DNA of 64,000 bases from JBFLVU01 sp037444825. GTDB taxonomy: Bacteria > Acidobacteriota > UBA4820 > DSQY01. Positions 16,018 through 24,124 of the stretch are shown here, one piece after another. The notes below the pieces were generated by a model that saw only the letters and a list, made by a program, of their open reading frames with translations, was not told the origin of the DNA and did no database searches. The stretch is from the NCBI GenBank assembly GCA_037444825.1, contig JBBILR010000011.1, positions 23,955 to 87,954 of the forward strand, read 5' to 3'. How positions within the stretch are numbered: position 1 is the first letter of the stretch; each line of letters opens with the position of its first letter. Position numbers and translations under genes: made by a program.

Positions 16018-17490
16018 ATGCTCGAAGAGACGCCGTCCCTCGCCCTCACCTTCGACGACGTGACGCTGGTGCCCGCCCACTCGACGGTCCATCCCCAGCA
16101 GGTGGACACCTCCACCTGGCTGACCCCCAAGATCCGCCTCAACATCCCCCTGGTCTCCGCCGCCATGGACACGGTGACGGAAGCCACCCTGGCCATCGCC
16201 ATCGCCCGCCAGGGCGGCATCGGCATCATCCACAAGAACATGCCTCTCGAAAAACAGGTGGAGGAGGTGGACCGGGTGAAGCGGTCGGAGGCGGGGATGA
16301 TCACCAACCCCATCACCATCCGCCCCGAGCAGCCGGTCTCCGACGCCCTGGACCTCATGCAGAAGTACCGGATCTCCGGCGTCCCGGTGACCACCCCCGA
16401 AGGCCGCCTGCTGGGGATCCTCACCAACCGGGACCTCCGCTTCGAGGACCGCACCGATCTGCCGGTCTCGGAGCTCATGACCAAGGAGAATTTGAAGACC
16501 GTCTCCGTGGGCACGACGCTGGAGGAGGCTCGCAGGCTCCTCCAGCGGTACAAGATCGAAAAGCTCCTCGTGGTGGACGAGCGGTACCACCTCAAGGGTC
16601 TCATCACCGTCAAGGACATCCAGAAGAAGATCAAGTTCCCCAACGCCTGCAAGGACGAGATGGGGAGGCTCCGGGTGGGGGCCGCTTTGGGGGTGGGCCC
16701 CGACGTGGTGGAGCGGGCCAAGGCCCTGCTCGAAGTCCACGTGGACGTCCTGGTCCTGGACTCCTCCCACGGCCACGCCCAGGCGGTGCTGGACGCCGCC
16801 GCCGCCCTGAAGGAGGCCCTCCCCGACGCCCAGCTCATCGTGGGCAACGTGGCCACCGCCGAGGGGACCCGCGCCCTGGTGGAGCGGGGGGCCGACGCCG
16901 TGAAGGTGGGCATCGGGCCCGGCTCCATCTGCACCACCCGCATCGTGACGGGGGCCGGTGTCCCCCAGGTCACCGCCATCGCCCGCTGCGCCGAGGAGGC
17001 CAGCCGGAAGGGGGTCCCCGTCGTCGCCGACGGCGGCATCCGCTTTTCCGGCGAGATCGTCAAGGCGCTGGCGGCGGGCGCCCACTCCGTGATGATCGGC
17101 AGCCTCTTCGCCGGCACCGAGGAGGCCCCCGGCGAGACCATCCTCTACCAGGGCCGTACCTTCAAGGCCTACCGCGGCATGGGCTCCCTCTCGGCCATGA
17201 AGGCCGGGTCGGCGGACCGGTACTTCCAGGAGGGCCAGGCGCCCCTCTCCAAGCTCGTTCCGGAGGGCATCGAGGGGATGGTCCCCTTCAAGGGGACGCT
17301 GGAGTTCGTCGTCACGCAGCTGGTGGGGGGGCTCCGGTCGGGCATGGGCCTCACCGGGTGCGCCACCGTGGAGGAGCTGCGGACCAAGGCCCGCTTTCTG
17401 CGCGTCACCGTGGCGGGGCTCAAGGAGAGCCATGCCCACGACGTGGTCATCACCAAGGAAGCCCCCAACTACATGAAGGACGAATACTGA
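16018..17490 (+). CDS. guaB: Inosine-5'-monophosphate dehydrogenase
   Basis: Oxidises IMP to XMP, the committed step of GMP synthesis. The 490 residues comprise the TIM-barrel catalytic domain interrupted by two CBS domains (about 95-205). The catalytic Cys305 sits in the loop GPGSICTTRIV, the flap segment GMGSLSAM follows, and the LTFDDVTLVP start is canonical. CBS domains in this family bind ATP/GTP or ppGpp and tune activity. A good SD and a promoter precede the ATG. The gene is followed after eight bases by prfB and likely co-transcribed. Confidence 0.97.
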   Translation: MLEETPSLALTFDDVTLVPAHSTVHPQQVDTSTWLTPKIRLNIPLVSAAMDTVTEATLAIAIARQGGIGIIHKNMPLEKQVEEVDRVKRSEAGMITNPITIRPEQPVSDALDLMQKYRISGVPVTTPEGRLLGILTNRDLRFEDRTDLPVSELMTKENLKTVSVGTTLEEARRLLQRYKIEKLLVVDERYHLKGLITVKDIQKKIKFPNACKDEMGRLRVGAALGVGPDVVERAKALLEVHVDVLVLDSSHGHAQAVLDAAAALKEALPDAQLIVGNVATAEGTRALVERGADAVKVGIGPGSICTTRIVTGAGVPQVTAIARCAEEASRKGVPVVADGGIRFSGEIVKALAAGAHSVMIGSLFAGTEEAPGETILYQGRTFKAYRGMGSLSAMKAGSADRYFQEGQAPLSKLVPEGIEGMVPFKGTLEFVVTQLVGGLRSGMGLTGCATVEELRTKARFLRVTVAGLKESHAHDVVITKEAPNYMKDEY

Positions 17491-17498
17491 GGCCCCCC

Positions 17499-18594
17499 AT
17501 GATCCTCGAAGAGCACAAGCAGGAATTCCGAAGCCTCCGGGAAAAAGCCATCGACCTTCGGGGCTGTCTTTGACGAAGCCTCGGTGAGGACCCGGCTGGA
17601 GGAGGTTCACCGAACCACCGCGGCGCCGGGTTTCTGGGACGACCCCGCCAGGGCGGCGGCGACCCTGAAGGAACAGCGGGCCCTGGAGAGCCGGGTGAAG
17701 GACGTGGAGCGCCTGGACCGCCTGGTGGGGGACTTGGACACCCTCCTGGAGTTCGAGGCCGCCGGCGAGGAGGCGGGGGAGGAGTTCGCCGTTACCCTCG
17801 GCGAGCTGAGGACCTTCCTTTCGGAGCTGGAGGTTCGGGCCCTCCTCTCGGGGCCGCTGGACCCCAACCACGCCATCGTCACCATCCACCCCGGCGCCGG
17901 GGGGACGGAGAGCCAGGACTGGGCCCTCATGCTCCACCGCATGTACGTCCGCTGGGCGGAGCGCCACGGCTTCGAGGTGGAGCTGTGGGACTGGCAGGAC
18001 GGGGACACCGCGGGCATCAAGTCCTCCACCTTCCTGGTGAAGGGGGACTACGCCTACGGGTACCTCAAGACCGAGAGCGGGGTCCACCGCCTGGTCCGGA
18101 TTTCCCCCTTCGACGCCGCCGCCAGGCGCCACACCTCCTTCACCTCCGTCTTCGTCTCGCCGGAGGTCAACGAGGAGATCGAGATCGAGATCGCCGAAAA
18201 GGACGTGCGGGTGGACATCTTCCGCGCCGGGGGCCACGGAGGCCAGAACGTCAACAAGGTCTCCACCGCCGTGCGGATCACCCACTTTCCCACCGGTATC
18301 GTGGTGACCTGCCAGAACGAGCGGAGCCAGCTCCAGAACCGGGAGACGGCCTGGAAGATCCTGCGCTCCCGTCTCTACCAGCTGGAGCTGGAGAAGCGGA
18401 ACAAGGAGCGCCAGGCCGTGGAGGACGCCAAGAAGGACATCGCCTGGGGTAGCCAGATCCGGTCCTACGTTCTCCAGCCCTACCGGCTGGTGAAGGACCA
18501 CCGCACCGGCGTGGAAGTGGGCAACGCCGACGCCGTCCTGGACGGGGACCTGGACCCCTTCATCCAGGCGGCCCTCAAGGCCAGGATCGTGTGA
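17499..18594 (+). CDS. prfB: Peptide chain release factor 2 (programmed +1 frameshift)
   Basis: RF2 recognises UGA/UAA and triggers peptide release. The gene is split: 24 codons from ATG 17499 end at an in-frame TGA (17571-17573) inside CTTTGAC, and the remaining 340 codons continue in the +1 frame from GAC 17572. The frameshifted product is 364 residues. It has the SPF anticodon-like tripeptide in the segment RISPFDAAARRHTSF and GGQ at 247-249 (catalytic, normally methylated by PrmC). The length and both halves match RF2, so this is autoregulation, not a mutation: low RF2 lets the ribosome pause at UGA and slip. Confidence 0.95.
17561..17574 (+). other. prfB +1 programmed frameshift site
   Basis: The slippery CTT followed by TGA and C matches the conserved RF2 shift site. 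A GGGG tract (17560-17563) just upstream stands where the SD-like stimulator lies in Escherichia coli, one base further away than there. Confidence 0.92.
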
Positions 18595-19151
18595 GGAGTC
18601 CGCCCGCCGTCGTCAGGGAGGCCGCCGTGGACGAGTTGGCCCTCGAACCCACCCGGAGGTCTCGGTACCTCGGCTACTACTTCGTCTTCAAGGGGGCCGA
18701 GTGGTGCCTGGGGGGATTCCTGCTCTTTCTGGCGGCGGTGGGGACGGGCCCCCACGGGGAGATGACCGGGCCCCGGCTCTTCGCCGCTTTCCTGGCCCTC
18801 TTCGCGGCGCCGGCGGTCCTCCTGGCCACGCTGGGCCTTCTGGTGCGAATGCGGCACTCCGTCGGCTGGTACCTGGGGGTGGTCTACACCTCCCTGGTGG
18901 TCCTCTCCAAGACCGTTCTGGGCATCGGGGAAGGACCTCTGAGGCTCTGGTACCGCATGGCGGAGGCTCTCCCTCCGGCGCACGTCCTCGGCCTGAGGGC
19001 CTTCGGCCTCCTCACGGCGGTGGTCTTGGCGGTGGACCTCTCCGCCCTCCTGGCGCTCCTCTCCCAGAGGGGGAGGGACTGTTTCCGCATCGGATGGAAA
19101 AAGGGAACCCCCCCCGGGGGCCGAAGGCCCGAACCGGAGGAGGAGTCCTGA
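18591..19151 (+). CDS. Small integral membrane protein, unknown family
   Basis: A 186-residue protein with about four hydrophobic helices (roughly residues 27-50, 62-86, 92-112, 134-160) and a charged proline/glycine-rich C-terminal tail. No transporter or enzyme motif was recognised. GTG 18591 overlaps the prfB stop (GTGA). GTG 18627, twelve codons later with AGGGAGG at good spacing, is an alternative and perhaps better start. Its position after prfB suggests co-transcription, but gives no functional clue. Confidence 0.6.
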   Translation: MRSPPAVVREAAVDELALEPTRRSRYLGYYFVFKGAEWCLGGFLLFLAAVGTGPHGEMTGPRLFAAFLALFAAPAVLLATLGLLVRMRHSVGWYLGVVYTSLVVLSKTVLGIGEGPLRLWYRMAEALPPAHVLGLRAFGLLTAVVLAVDLSALLALLSQRGRDCFRIGWKKGTPPGGRRPEPEEES

Positions 19152-19158
19152 CTCGGCC

Positions 19159-20094
19159 TCAGCCTTCCCAGGCCGCCACCACGCGCCCGCGGCCGGCCTC
19201 CTTGGCGCGGTAGAGGGCGGCGTCGGCGGCGCGGATGAGGTCGTCCACGGTGGTGACGGTGGGGGTGAGGGAGGCGACCCCGCCGCTCAACGTCACGGTG
19301 AGGCCTCCCGTCTCGTCGGGGGGGAGGGCACGCACGGCCTCCTCCAGGCGCCGGGAGATGGCGAGGGCTTTGTCGGCGGCCGTCTGGGGATAGAGGACGG
19401 TGAACTCGTCGCCCCCGTAGCGGGCGAACTTGTCGTACTTCCTCAGGTGGCCCTTCACCGCCCGGCAGACGGCCACCAGGATCCGGTCCCCCAGCTCGTG
19501 GCCCCCGGCGTCGTTGATCTGCTTGAAGCGGTCCACGTCGAAGAGGAAGAGGGAGAGCTGAAGGTCCAGCCGCCGGCTCCGCTCGAGTTCCTCCACCGTC
19601 AGCTCCAGGAAGTAGCGGCGGTTGTGGATCTTCGTGAGGCCGTCGGTGGTGGAGAGTTCGAGCAGGAGGGCGTTCTTTTGCCTCAGTTCGTCCTCCAGCT
19701 GCTTCCGCTTCAGGTGGGCGGCGGTGCGGGCCAGGAGCTCCCCCGGGTGGAAGGGCTTGACGATGTAGTCCTGGGCCCCGGCGGAGAGAAGCCGGACCTT
19801 TTGGTCCACCTGGGTGACGGCGGTGAGGATGAGGACGGGGATGTCCTCCAGCTCCGGCTGGGAGGCGCGCATCTGGAGGAATTTGAAGCCGTCCATCATG
19901 GGCATGACCAGGTCGCAGAGGACCAGGTCCACCTCGGACTTGTGGTCCCGCAGAAGGCGCATCCCTTCCAGGCCGTCTCCGGCCTCCAGGAAGGTGGTTC
20001 CGGGGTCCTGGGCGCGGAAAATCCCCTGGATCTCCGCGCGGAGAGCCGGAGAATCGTCCACGATGAGGATGCAAGGGCTCCGACCGCCGGTCAC
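19159..20094 (-). CDS. Response regulator with GGDEF output (PleD-like)
   Basis: A 311-residue cytoplasmic protein: a receiver domain with phosphoacceptor Asp61 (LVLCDLVMP), acidic pair Asp13/14 and Lys113 in the IVKPF segment, a short helical linker, and a C-terminal GGDEF domain. The active motif GGDEF follows an RKYD inhibitory site by five residues, so phosphorylation-activated, product-inhibited c-di-GMP synthesis is expected. The start GTG 20094 overlaps the nagZ stop (GTGA). No histidine kinase gene is adjacent. Confidence 0.88.
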   Translation of the reverse strand: MTGGRSPCILIVDDSPALRAEIQGIFRAQDPGTTFLEAGDGLEGMRLLRDHKSEVDLVLCDLVMPMMDGFKFLQMRASQPELEDIPVLILTAVTQVDQKVRLLSAGAQDYIVKPFHPGELLARTAAHLKRKQLEDELRQKNALLLELSTTDGLTKIHNRRYFLELTVEELERSRRLDLQLSLFLFDVDRFKQINDAGGHELGDRILVAVCRAVKGHLRKYDKFARYGGDEFTVLYPQTAADKALAISRRLEEAVRALPPDETGGLTVTLSGGVASLTPTVTTVDDLIRAADAALYRAKEAGRGRVVAAWEG

Positions 20095-21020
20095 GGCATC
20101 CTCCCTCCCCTCAGGCTCTCGAGACGCCCGGCCGCCTCCCGCCACGGGGATCCATCCTGGAGCCTCTCGGCGGCCCTGCGAATCTCCTCCTCCGGTGCCA
20201 CGGCGATGGCGGCGTCGGCTCCCGCGGCCAGCGCGGCTTCGATCTTTCCCTCCAGGGTTCCCCACGCCTTCAGGGCGCCCATGGAGAGGTCGTCGGTGAT
20301 CCGGACCCCTTCAAAGCCGAGGTCCCGGAGAGCGGAGTATACCAGAGGGTTGAGGGAAGTGGGCCGGTCCTCCCCGAAGGCCTCCACGGCGGCGTGGGCC
20401 ACCATCACCGCCGCGGCCTTTCCTCGGAGCCGCCGGTAGGGCAAGAGGTGGGCCTCCCGCTCCCTCGGGGACCCTGGGATGCGGGGCAGCTCCCGGTGGC
20501 TGTTCACCCGGGAGCCTCCGAGGCCGGGGAAGTGCTTGAGGCAACCCCAGACGCAGGCCCGCCGGAGGCCTTGGAGGAAGGCGCCGGCGCAAGAGGTCAC
20601 CACCTCGGGGTCTTCGCCGAAGAGGCGTCCCGAAAGGCCCGTCCCCGGCAAGGCCGGCCCCAGGTCCACCACCGGGGCGAAGTCTCCGGAGAATCCCAGG
20701 TCCCGGAGGTGTTCCCCCATCTCGAAGGCCAGGGCCTCCGCGCGGCGGGGGTCGCCCCGGAGGTCCTCCGCGCCGGGGTACCTCGCGCCCAAGGCCGCCA
20801 GACGGTTCACCGGCCCCCCTTCCTGGTCGAGGATCCGCTCCGGGGGGGAGTTGGGGAGGGCCTCCCGGACGCAGGCGCAGAGCTCCCGGACCTGGGAGGG
20901 AGAGAGGAGGTGGCGGGCGAAGAGGAGCACGCCGAAGGGCCGGACCTCCCGGAGAAAGGCCTCCACTTCGCGTCCCGGGTGGGCTCCGTCCAGGGTCACC
21001 ACCAGGGGGGAGGCCGTCAC
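20091..21020 (-). CDS. nagZ: GH3 beta-N-acetylhexosaminidase (NagZ-like), altered dyad
   Basis: NagZ removes GlcNAc from anhydromuropeptides during peptidoglycan recycling. The 309-residue protein has the GH3 barrel with LDQEGGPVNRL (64-74), LKHFPGLGG (161-169) and the nucleophile region ITDDLSMGAL (241-250, nucleophile expected at Asp243). The catalytic loop reads Asn173-Ser-His175 where characterised NagZ enzymes have Asp-Ser-His: the His acid/base is kept, but its Asp partner is replaced by Asn. It is slightly short compared with about 340. GTG 21020 overlaps the stop of the upstream gene and has a GGGAGG SD. Confidence 0.8.
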   Translation of the reverse strand: MTASPLVVTLDGAHPGREVEAFLREVRPFGVLLFARHLLSPSQVRELCACVREALPNSPPERILDQEGGPVNRLAALGARYPGAEDLRGDPRRAEALAFEMGEHLRDLGFSGDFAPVVDLGPALPGTGLSGRLFGEDPEVVTSCAGAFLQGLRRACVWGCLKHFPGLGGSRVNSHRELPRIPGSPREREAHLLPYRRLRGKAAAVMVAHAAVEAFGEDRPTSLNPLVYSALRDLGFEGVRITDDLSMGALKAWGTLEGKIEAALAAGADAAIAVAPEEEIRRAAERLQDGSPWREAAGRLESLRGGRMP

Positions 21021-22036
21021 CGCCCGCCTCCCTTGGCCCCGGGGGCGGGGAGGGCCACGTCGTAGAAAAGCGGTTCGCGCTGGCCGGTCCAGGCCAGGAC
21101 GAAGGCCCTCCTCGGGCTCACGGCCGGGGGAAGCCGGAGGTCCCCCGCCGGGGAGCGCCAGCTCCACACGACCTTTCCGTCGGAGGGGGAGAGGAGCAGG
21201 AGGCGGGAGCCTTCGGCCTCCGAAAGAAAGATCCCCTGCGGCAGGGCCAGCGGCCCCGAGAGGGGTCTCCCCTCCAGCCGGAAGTGCCAGACCACCCGCC
21301 CCTTTCGGTCCAGGGCCCGCACGAAGTGGTTGGAGGTGGCGAAGACCACGAGGTCCCCCGCGGCAACGGGGGGGGTGGGGAGTTCCCCCCCGGCGGCGAA
21401 GCGGAAGACCTTCCGGCCCGAAGGGGAGAGGGCCACGAGGTCCCCACGGGAGGTTCCGGCGTAGAGGCGGTCCCCGGCGAGGAGGGCGGGGCCGGGGGAG
21501 CCAGAGGGGGGCTTCCAGGAAAAGACGGGGGTCCCGTCGGCGGTGAGCCTCACCGCGGCCCCTTCTCCTCGGATCCAGTAGCCGCCGTCCCCCAGGGCGT
21601 TGCCGTCCCGGGCTTCGAAGGGCAGGGGGACCGGCCGGCCGTCGGGGAGAACCAGCCGGTCCTTGAAAAGAACCGCGGGCCGGGGTTCGCCGGGCAGGAG
21701 GCGCAGGGCCCCCGGGTACCCCCCCTCCGTCCACCGGGGGAGTCCGCCGCCCAGGCGCCAGAGCCCCCCGTCGGCGTCCAGGGCCCAAACCGCTCCCCCG
21801 GCGGCCAGAGGAGCCACGGCGGGGGTCACGGGGGCCGGCGAACACCGGGGGGAAGACTCCCCGGGCCCGAGGATCTGGACGCGGTTTTCGGCGCCGAAGA
21901 GGTAGAGGGTCCCTTGGGAAAGAACCGGCGGCCAGAGGACCTCGAGGTCCAGCCGCAGGCCCTCCCCCCCCGCCGCCCCCGTCAAAAGGGCGAGGGCGCA
22001 CGCCGCAAAGGCCGGGAGGCCCTTCCGAGCCGCCAT
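21017..22036 (-). CDS. Exported PQQ-like beta-propeller protein
   Basis: A 339-residue secreted protein with an N-terminal signal peptide (about 1-24), then repeated four-stranded blades of the PQQ/quinoprotein type (for example LLAGDRLYAGTSRGDLVALSPSGRKVF and VAAGDLVVFATSNHFVRALDRKGRVVWHF). The fold is shared by BamB and many binding proteins. No PQQ-dehydrogenase catalytic residues are seen, so a binding or scaffold role is more likely. It lies between a ppiD-like gene and nagZ. A BamB-like part in outer-membrane protein assembly is possible given the chaperone neighbour, but this is inference. Confidence 0.75.
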   Translation of the reverse strand: MAARKGLPAFAACALALLTGAAGGEGLRLDLEVLWPPVLSQGTLYLFGAENRVQILGPGESSPRCSPAPVTPAVAPLAAGGAVWALDADGGLWRLGGGLPRWTEGGYPGALRLLPGEPRPAVLFKDRLVLPDGRPVPLPFEARDGNALGDGGYWIRGEGAAVRLTADGTPVFSWKPPSGSPGPALLAGDRLYAGTSRGDLVALSPSGRKVFRFAAGGELPTPPVAAGDLVVFATSNHFVRALDRKGRVVWHFRLEGRPLSGPLALPQGIFLSEAEGSRLLLLSPSDGKVVWSWRSPAGDLRLPPAVSPRRAFVLAWTGQREPLFYDVALPAPGAKGGGR

Positions 22037-22046
22037 GGGGTCCTCC

Positions 22047-24011
22047 TCAGGACCGGTCCCGCGGTTCCAGGCTGGCGATGAGGTCCTCGTTGAAGAGGAT
22101 GGCTTTCTTTTCGTTCAGCTCCCGCTTTCGCGCGTCCACGTAGTCGTCGAGGAACTGGGAGGCCGCCTGCCGCCGCTGCTGCCGGGCGTAGTCGTCCTTG
22201 GTCTTCTCGAAGGCGGCGAGGTCGGCGGGGGTCTTTTCCGCGAGGACGAAGACCACGTAGGAGAACTTGGTCTTGACGGGGCCCCCCATCTCCCCGGGGC
22301 GGGCGGAGAAGAGGGCGTCCATGAGGCCCGCGTCGAAGCCCACGCCGGGGACGCTCCCCTTGCGGTTCACCGGGCCGGTCTTCTGGGCGGAGAAGCCCTT
22401 CCGCTTGGCCTCCTCCTCGAGGGAGGCACCATCCTTGGCCGCCGCCTTCAGCGCCAGCGCCTCGGACCTGGCCTGCTCGAAGGCCTTCTCGTTTCGGACC
22501 TCCTGCTCCAAATCGGCGCGAACCTCCTCGAAGGAGGCGGGGTGGGGCGGCTCCACCTTGGTCACCTTGAAGCGGACCGAAGAGCCCGGGAGATCCATCA
22601 TCTCCGACCACTTCCCCACCTCGGCCTTGAAGATCGCCTCCATCACCTGGGGGTTCCTTCCCAGGGTCCCGGCGGGGTCCTTGCGGGAGAAGGGACGCTC
22701 CACAACCATGACGTCCATCCCCAGCGACTTGGCGAGGGCCTTCACGTCGGCGTCGCCCTTGGCCGCCTTGAGCTCCTTCTTCGCCTTTTCGAGAAGGGCC
22801 TGCGTCTGCTTCTGGAAGCCGGGGTCCTTGAGGAGCAGCGTCTGGCGGACCTGGGCCTTGACCTCTTCGAAAGGCCGGGGCTGGCCGCCGATGCCCGTCA
22901 GCTTGATCACGTGGAAGCCGAAGGGGGTTTCCACGGGGCCGGCGATTTCGCCGACGGTGTGGAGCTGGTCGAAGACCGCCGCCGAGAAGGCGGGGACCAT
23001 CCGCTCCCGCGGGAAGTACCCCAGGTCTCCGCCCTGCTTGGCGTTGGAGCCGTCCTCGGAGTACTGGGCGGCGAGCTTGGCGAAATCTTCTCCGGCCTTG
23101 GCCCGCCGGGTGATCTCCTCGGCCTTCTTCCGGGCTTCCTCCCGCTTGGCCGGCGGGTCCTGCTCCGAGGCCCGGATGAGGATGTGGCTGGCGCGGCGCT
23201 GCCCGGCGGCGGTGCCGAATTCCCCGACGTGGGCGTCGTAGTAGGCCTTGACCTGGGCCTCGTCCACCTTGATTCCCTGGCGGACCGCGGTCTCCGAAAT
23301 CTGCAGGTACTCGATGGCCCGCCTTTCGGGAGTCTCCAGGGTGGACTTCTTCTTCTCGTAGAGGGCGCGGAGCTCGGCTTCGGTGGGCGGCGGCACCGCC
23401 GGCAGGAACTTGCCCGAAGGCACAAGGGCCACCGTCGCGTCCACCTTCTCGTTCTCCTCCACGTACCGGCGCTTCAGTTCGTCCTCGGGGATGGCGGTGG
23501 TTTCGGAGAGGAAATCCCGCACCTTCTGGGCCAGCAGGTCGTTGCGCAGGAAGTCCTCGAACTCCTGGGCGGAAACGCCCAGGCGCTGGAGGGTCTCGGG
23601 GTACTCGCGCTCGGGGTCCTGGAAGCGGTAGAGGCGCTGGATGGTCTCCGCCAGCTCCCGGTCGGAGACCTCAAGGCCGTACTTTCGGGCCAGTTCCGCC
23701 AGGAGGAGCTGGTCCACCATTCCGTCGGCCACCCGCCGGGCGGCACCCCTCAAGAAGTCGTCGCGGAAGTTGTCGCCGAGCATCTGGCGGATCTGCTCGG
23801 TGTAGAAGCGGTACTGCAGACGGTAGGCGCCGGGGGAGAGGCTCGCCTTCCCCACCTTCACGGCGAAGTCGGGACCGAAGAGGGAGTGGCCCTTCTCGTA
23901 CTCGAGGCCGCCGCCCCACAGGGCGAACATGGCGAGCAGGAAGGAGATCACCACGATCCAGAGGAGAATCTTGAGGAATTCCATGTTGCGCATGGTCTTG
24001 AGCACGTTCAT
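22047..24011 (-). CDS. PpiD/SurA-type periplasmic peptidyl-prolyl isomerase
   Basis: A 654-residue membrane-anchored chaperone. One N-terminal transmembrane helix (about 11-33), a SurA_N-like helical chaperone region (about 50-260), then a parvulin-type rotamase domain (about 270-375: RRASHILI, YSEDGSNAKQGGDLGYFPRERMVPAF, GPVETPFGFHVIKL), and a C-terminal helical region with a second degenerate rotamase-like part. This is the domain order of PpiD, which assists folding of exported proteins at the Sec translocon. GGGAGGAG precedes the ATG at 24011. It diverges from lpxB. Confidence 0.88.
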   Translation of the reverse strand: MNVLKTMRNMEFLKILLWIVVISFLLAMFALWGGGLEYEKGHSLFGPDFAVKVGKASLSPGAYRLQYRFYTEQIRQMLGDNFRDDFLRGAARRVADGMVDQLLLAELARKYGLEVSDRELAETIQRLYRFQDPEREYPETLQRLGVSAQEFEDFLRNDLLAQKVRDFLSETTAIPEDELKRRYVEENEKVDATVALVPSGKFLPAVPPPTEAELRALYEKKKSTLETPERRAIEYLQISETAVRQGIKVDEAQVKAYYDAHVGEFGTAAGQRRASHILIRASEQDPPAKREEARKKAEEITRRAKAGEDFAKLAAQYSEDGSNAKQGGDLGYFPRERMVPAFSAAVFDQLHTVGEIAGPVETPFGFHVIKLTGIGGQPRPFEEVKAQVRQTLLLKDPGFQKQTQALLEKAKKELKAAKGDADVKALAKSLGMDVMVVERPFSRKDPAGTLGRNPQVMEAIFKAEVGKWSEMMDLPGSSVRFKVTKVEPPHPASFEEVRADLEQEVRNEKAFEQARSEALALKAAAKDGASLEEEAKRKGFSAQKTGPVNRKGSVPGVGFDAGLMDALFSARPGEMGGPVKTKFSYVVFVLAEKTPADLAAFEKTKDDYARQQRRQAASQFLDDYVDARKRELNEKKAILFNEDLIASLEPRDRS

Positions 24012-24124
24012 CGAGCCGCTCCTCCCAAAGGCAAGACCCTCATTCTACGCGGAAAACGCCCGTTTCTCAACCTCCGGGGCTTCCCGCCGGGGGTCCTTGC
24101 CTCTACACTGGGGAGGGAGGCTCG

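Noticed and set aside
14860..18501. A minus-strand open frame of over 1,200 codons across pta, guaB and prfB
   Set aside because: It is antisense to three genes with clear family motifs. In GC-rich DNA the antisense frame of a real gene is often open. The composition (repetitive Gly/Leu/His/Val) fits no domain.
17584..18594. prfB starting at 17584 as an unfused, truncated gene
   Set aside because: The upstream 24 codons plus CTTTGAC restore the RF2 N-terminus by +1 shift, so this is a programmed frameshift rather than a short gene or an error.
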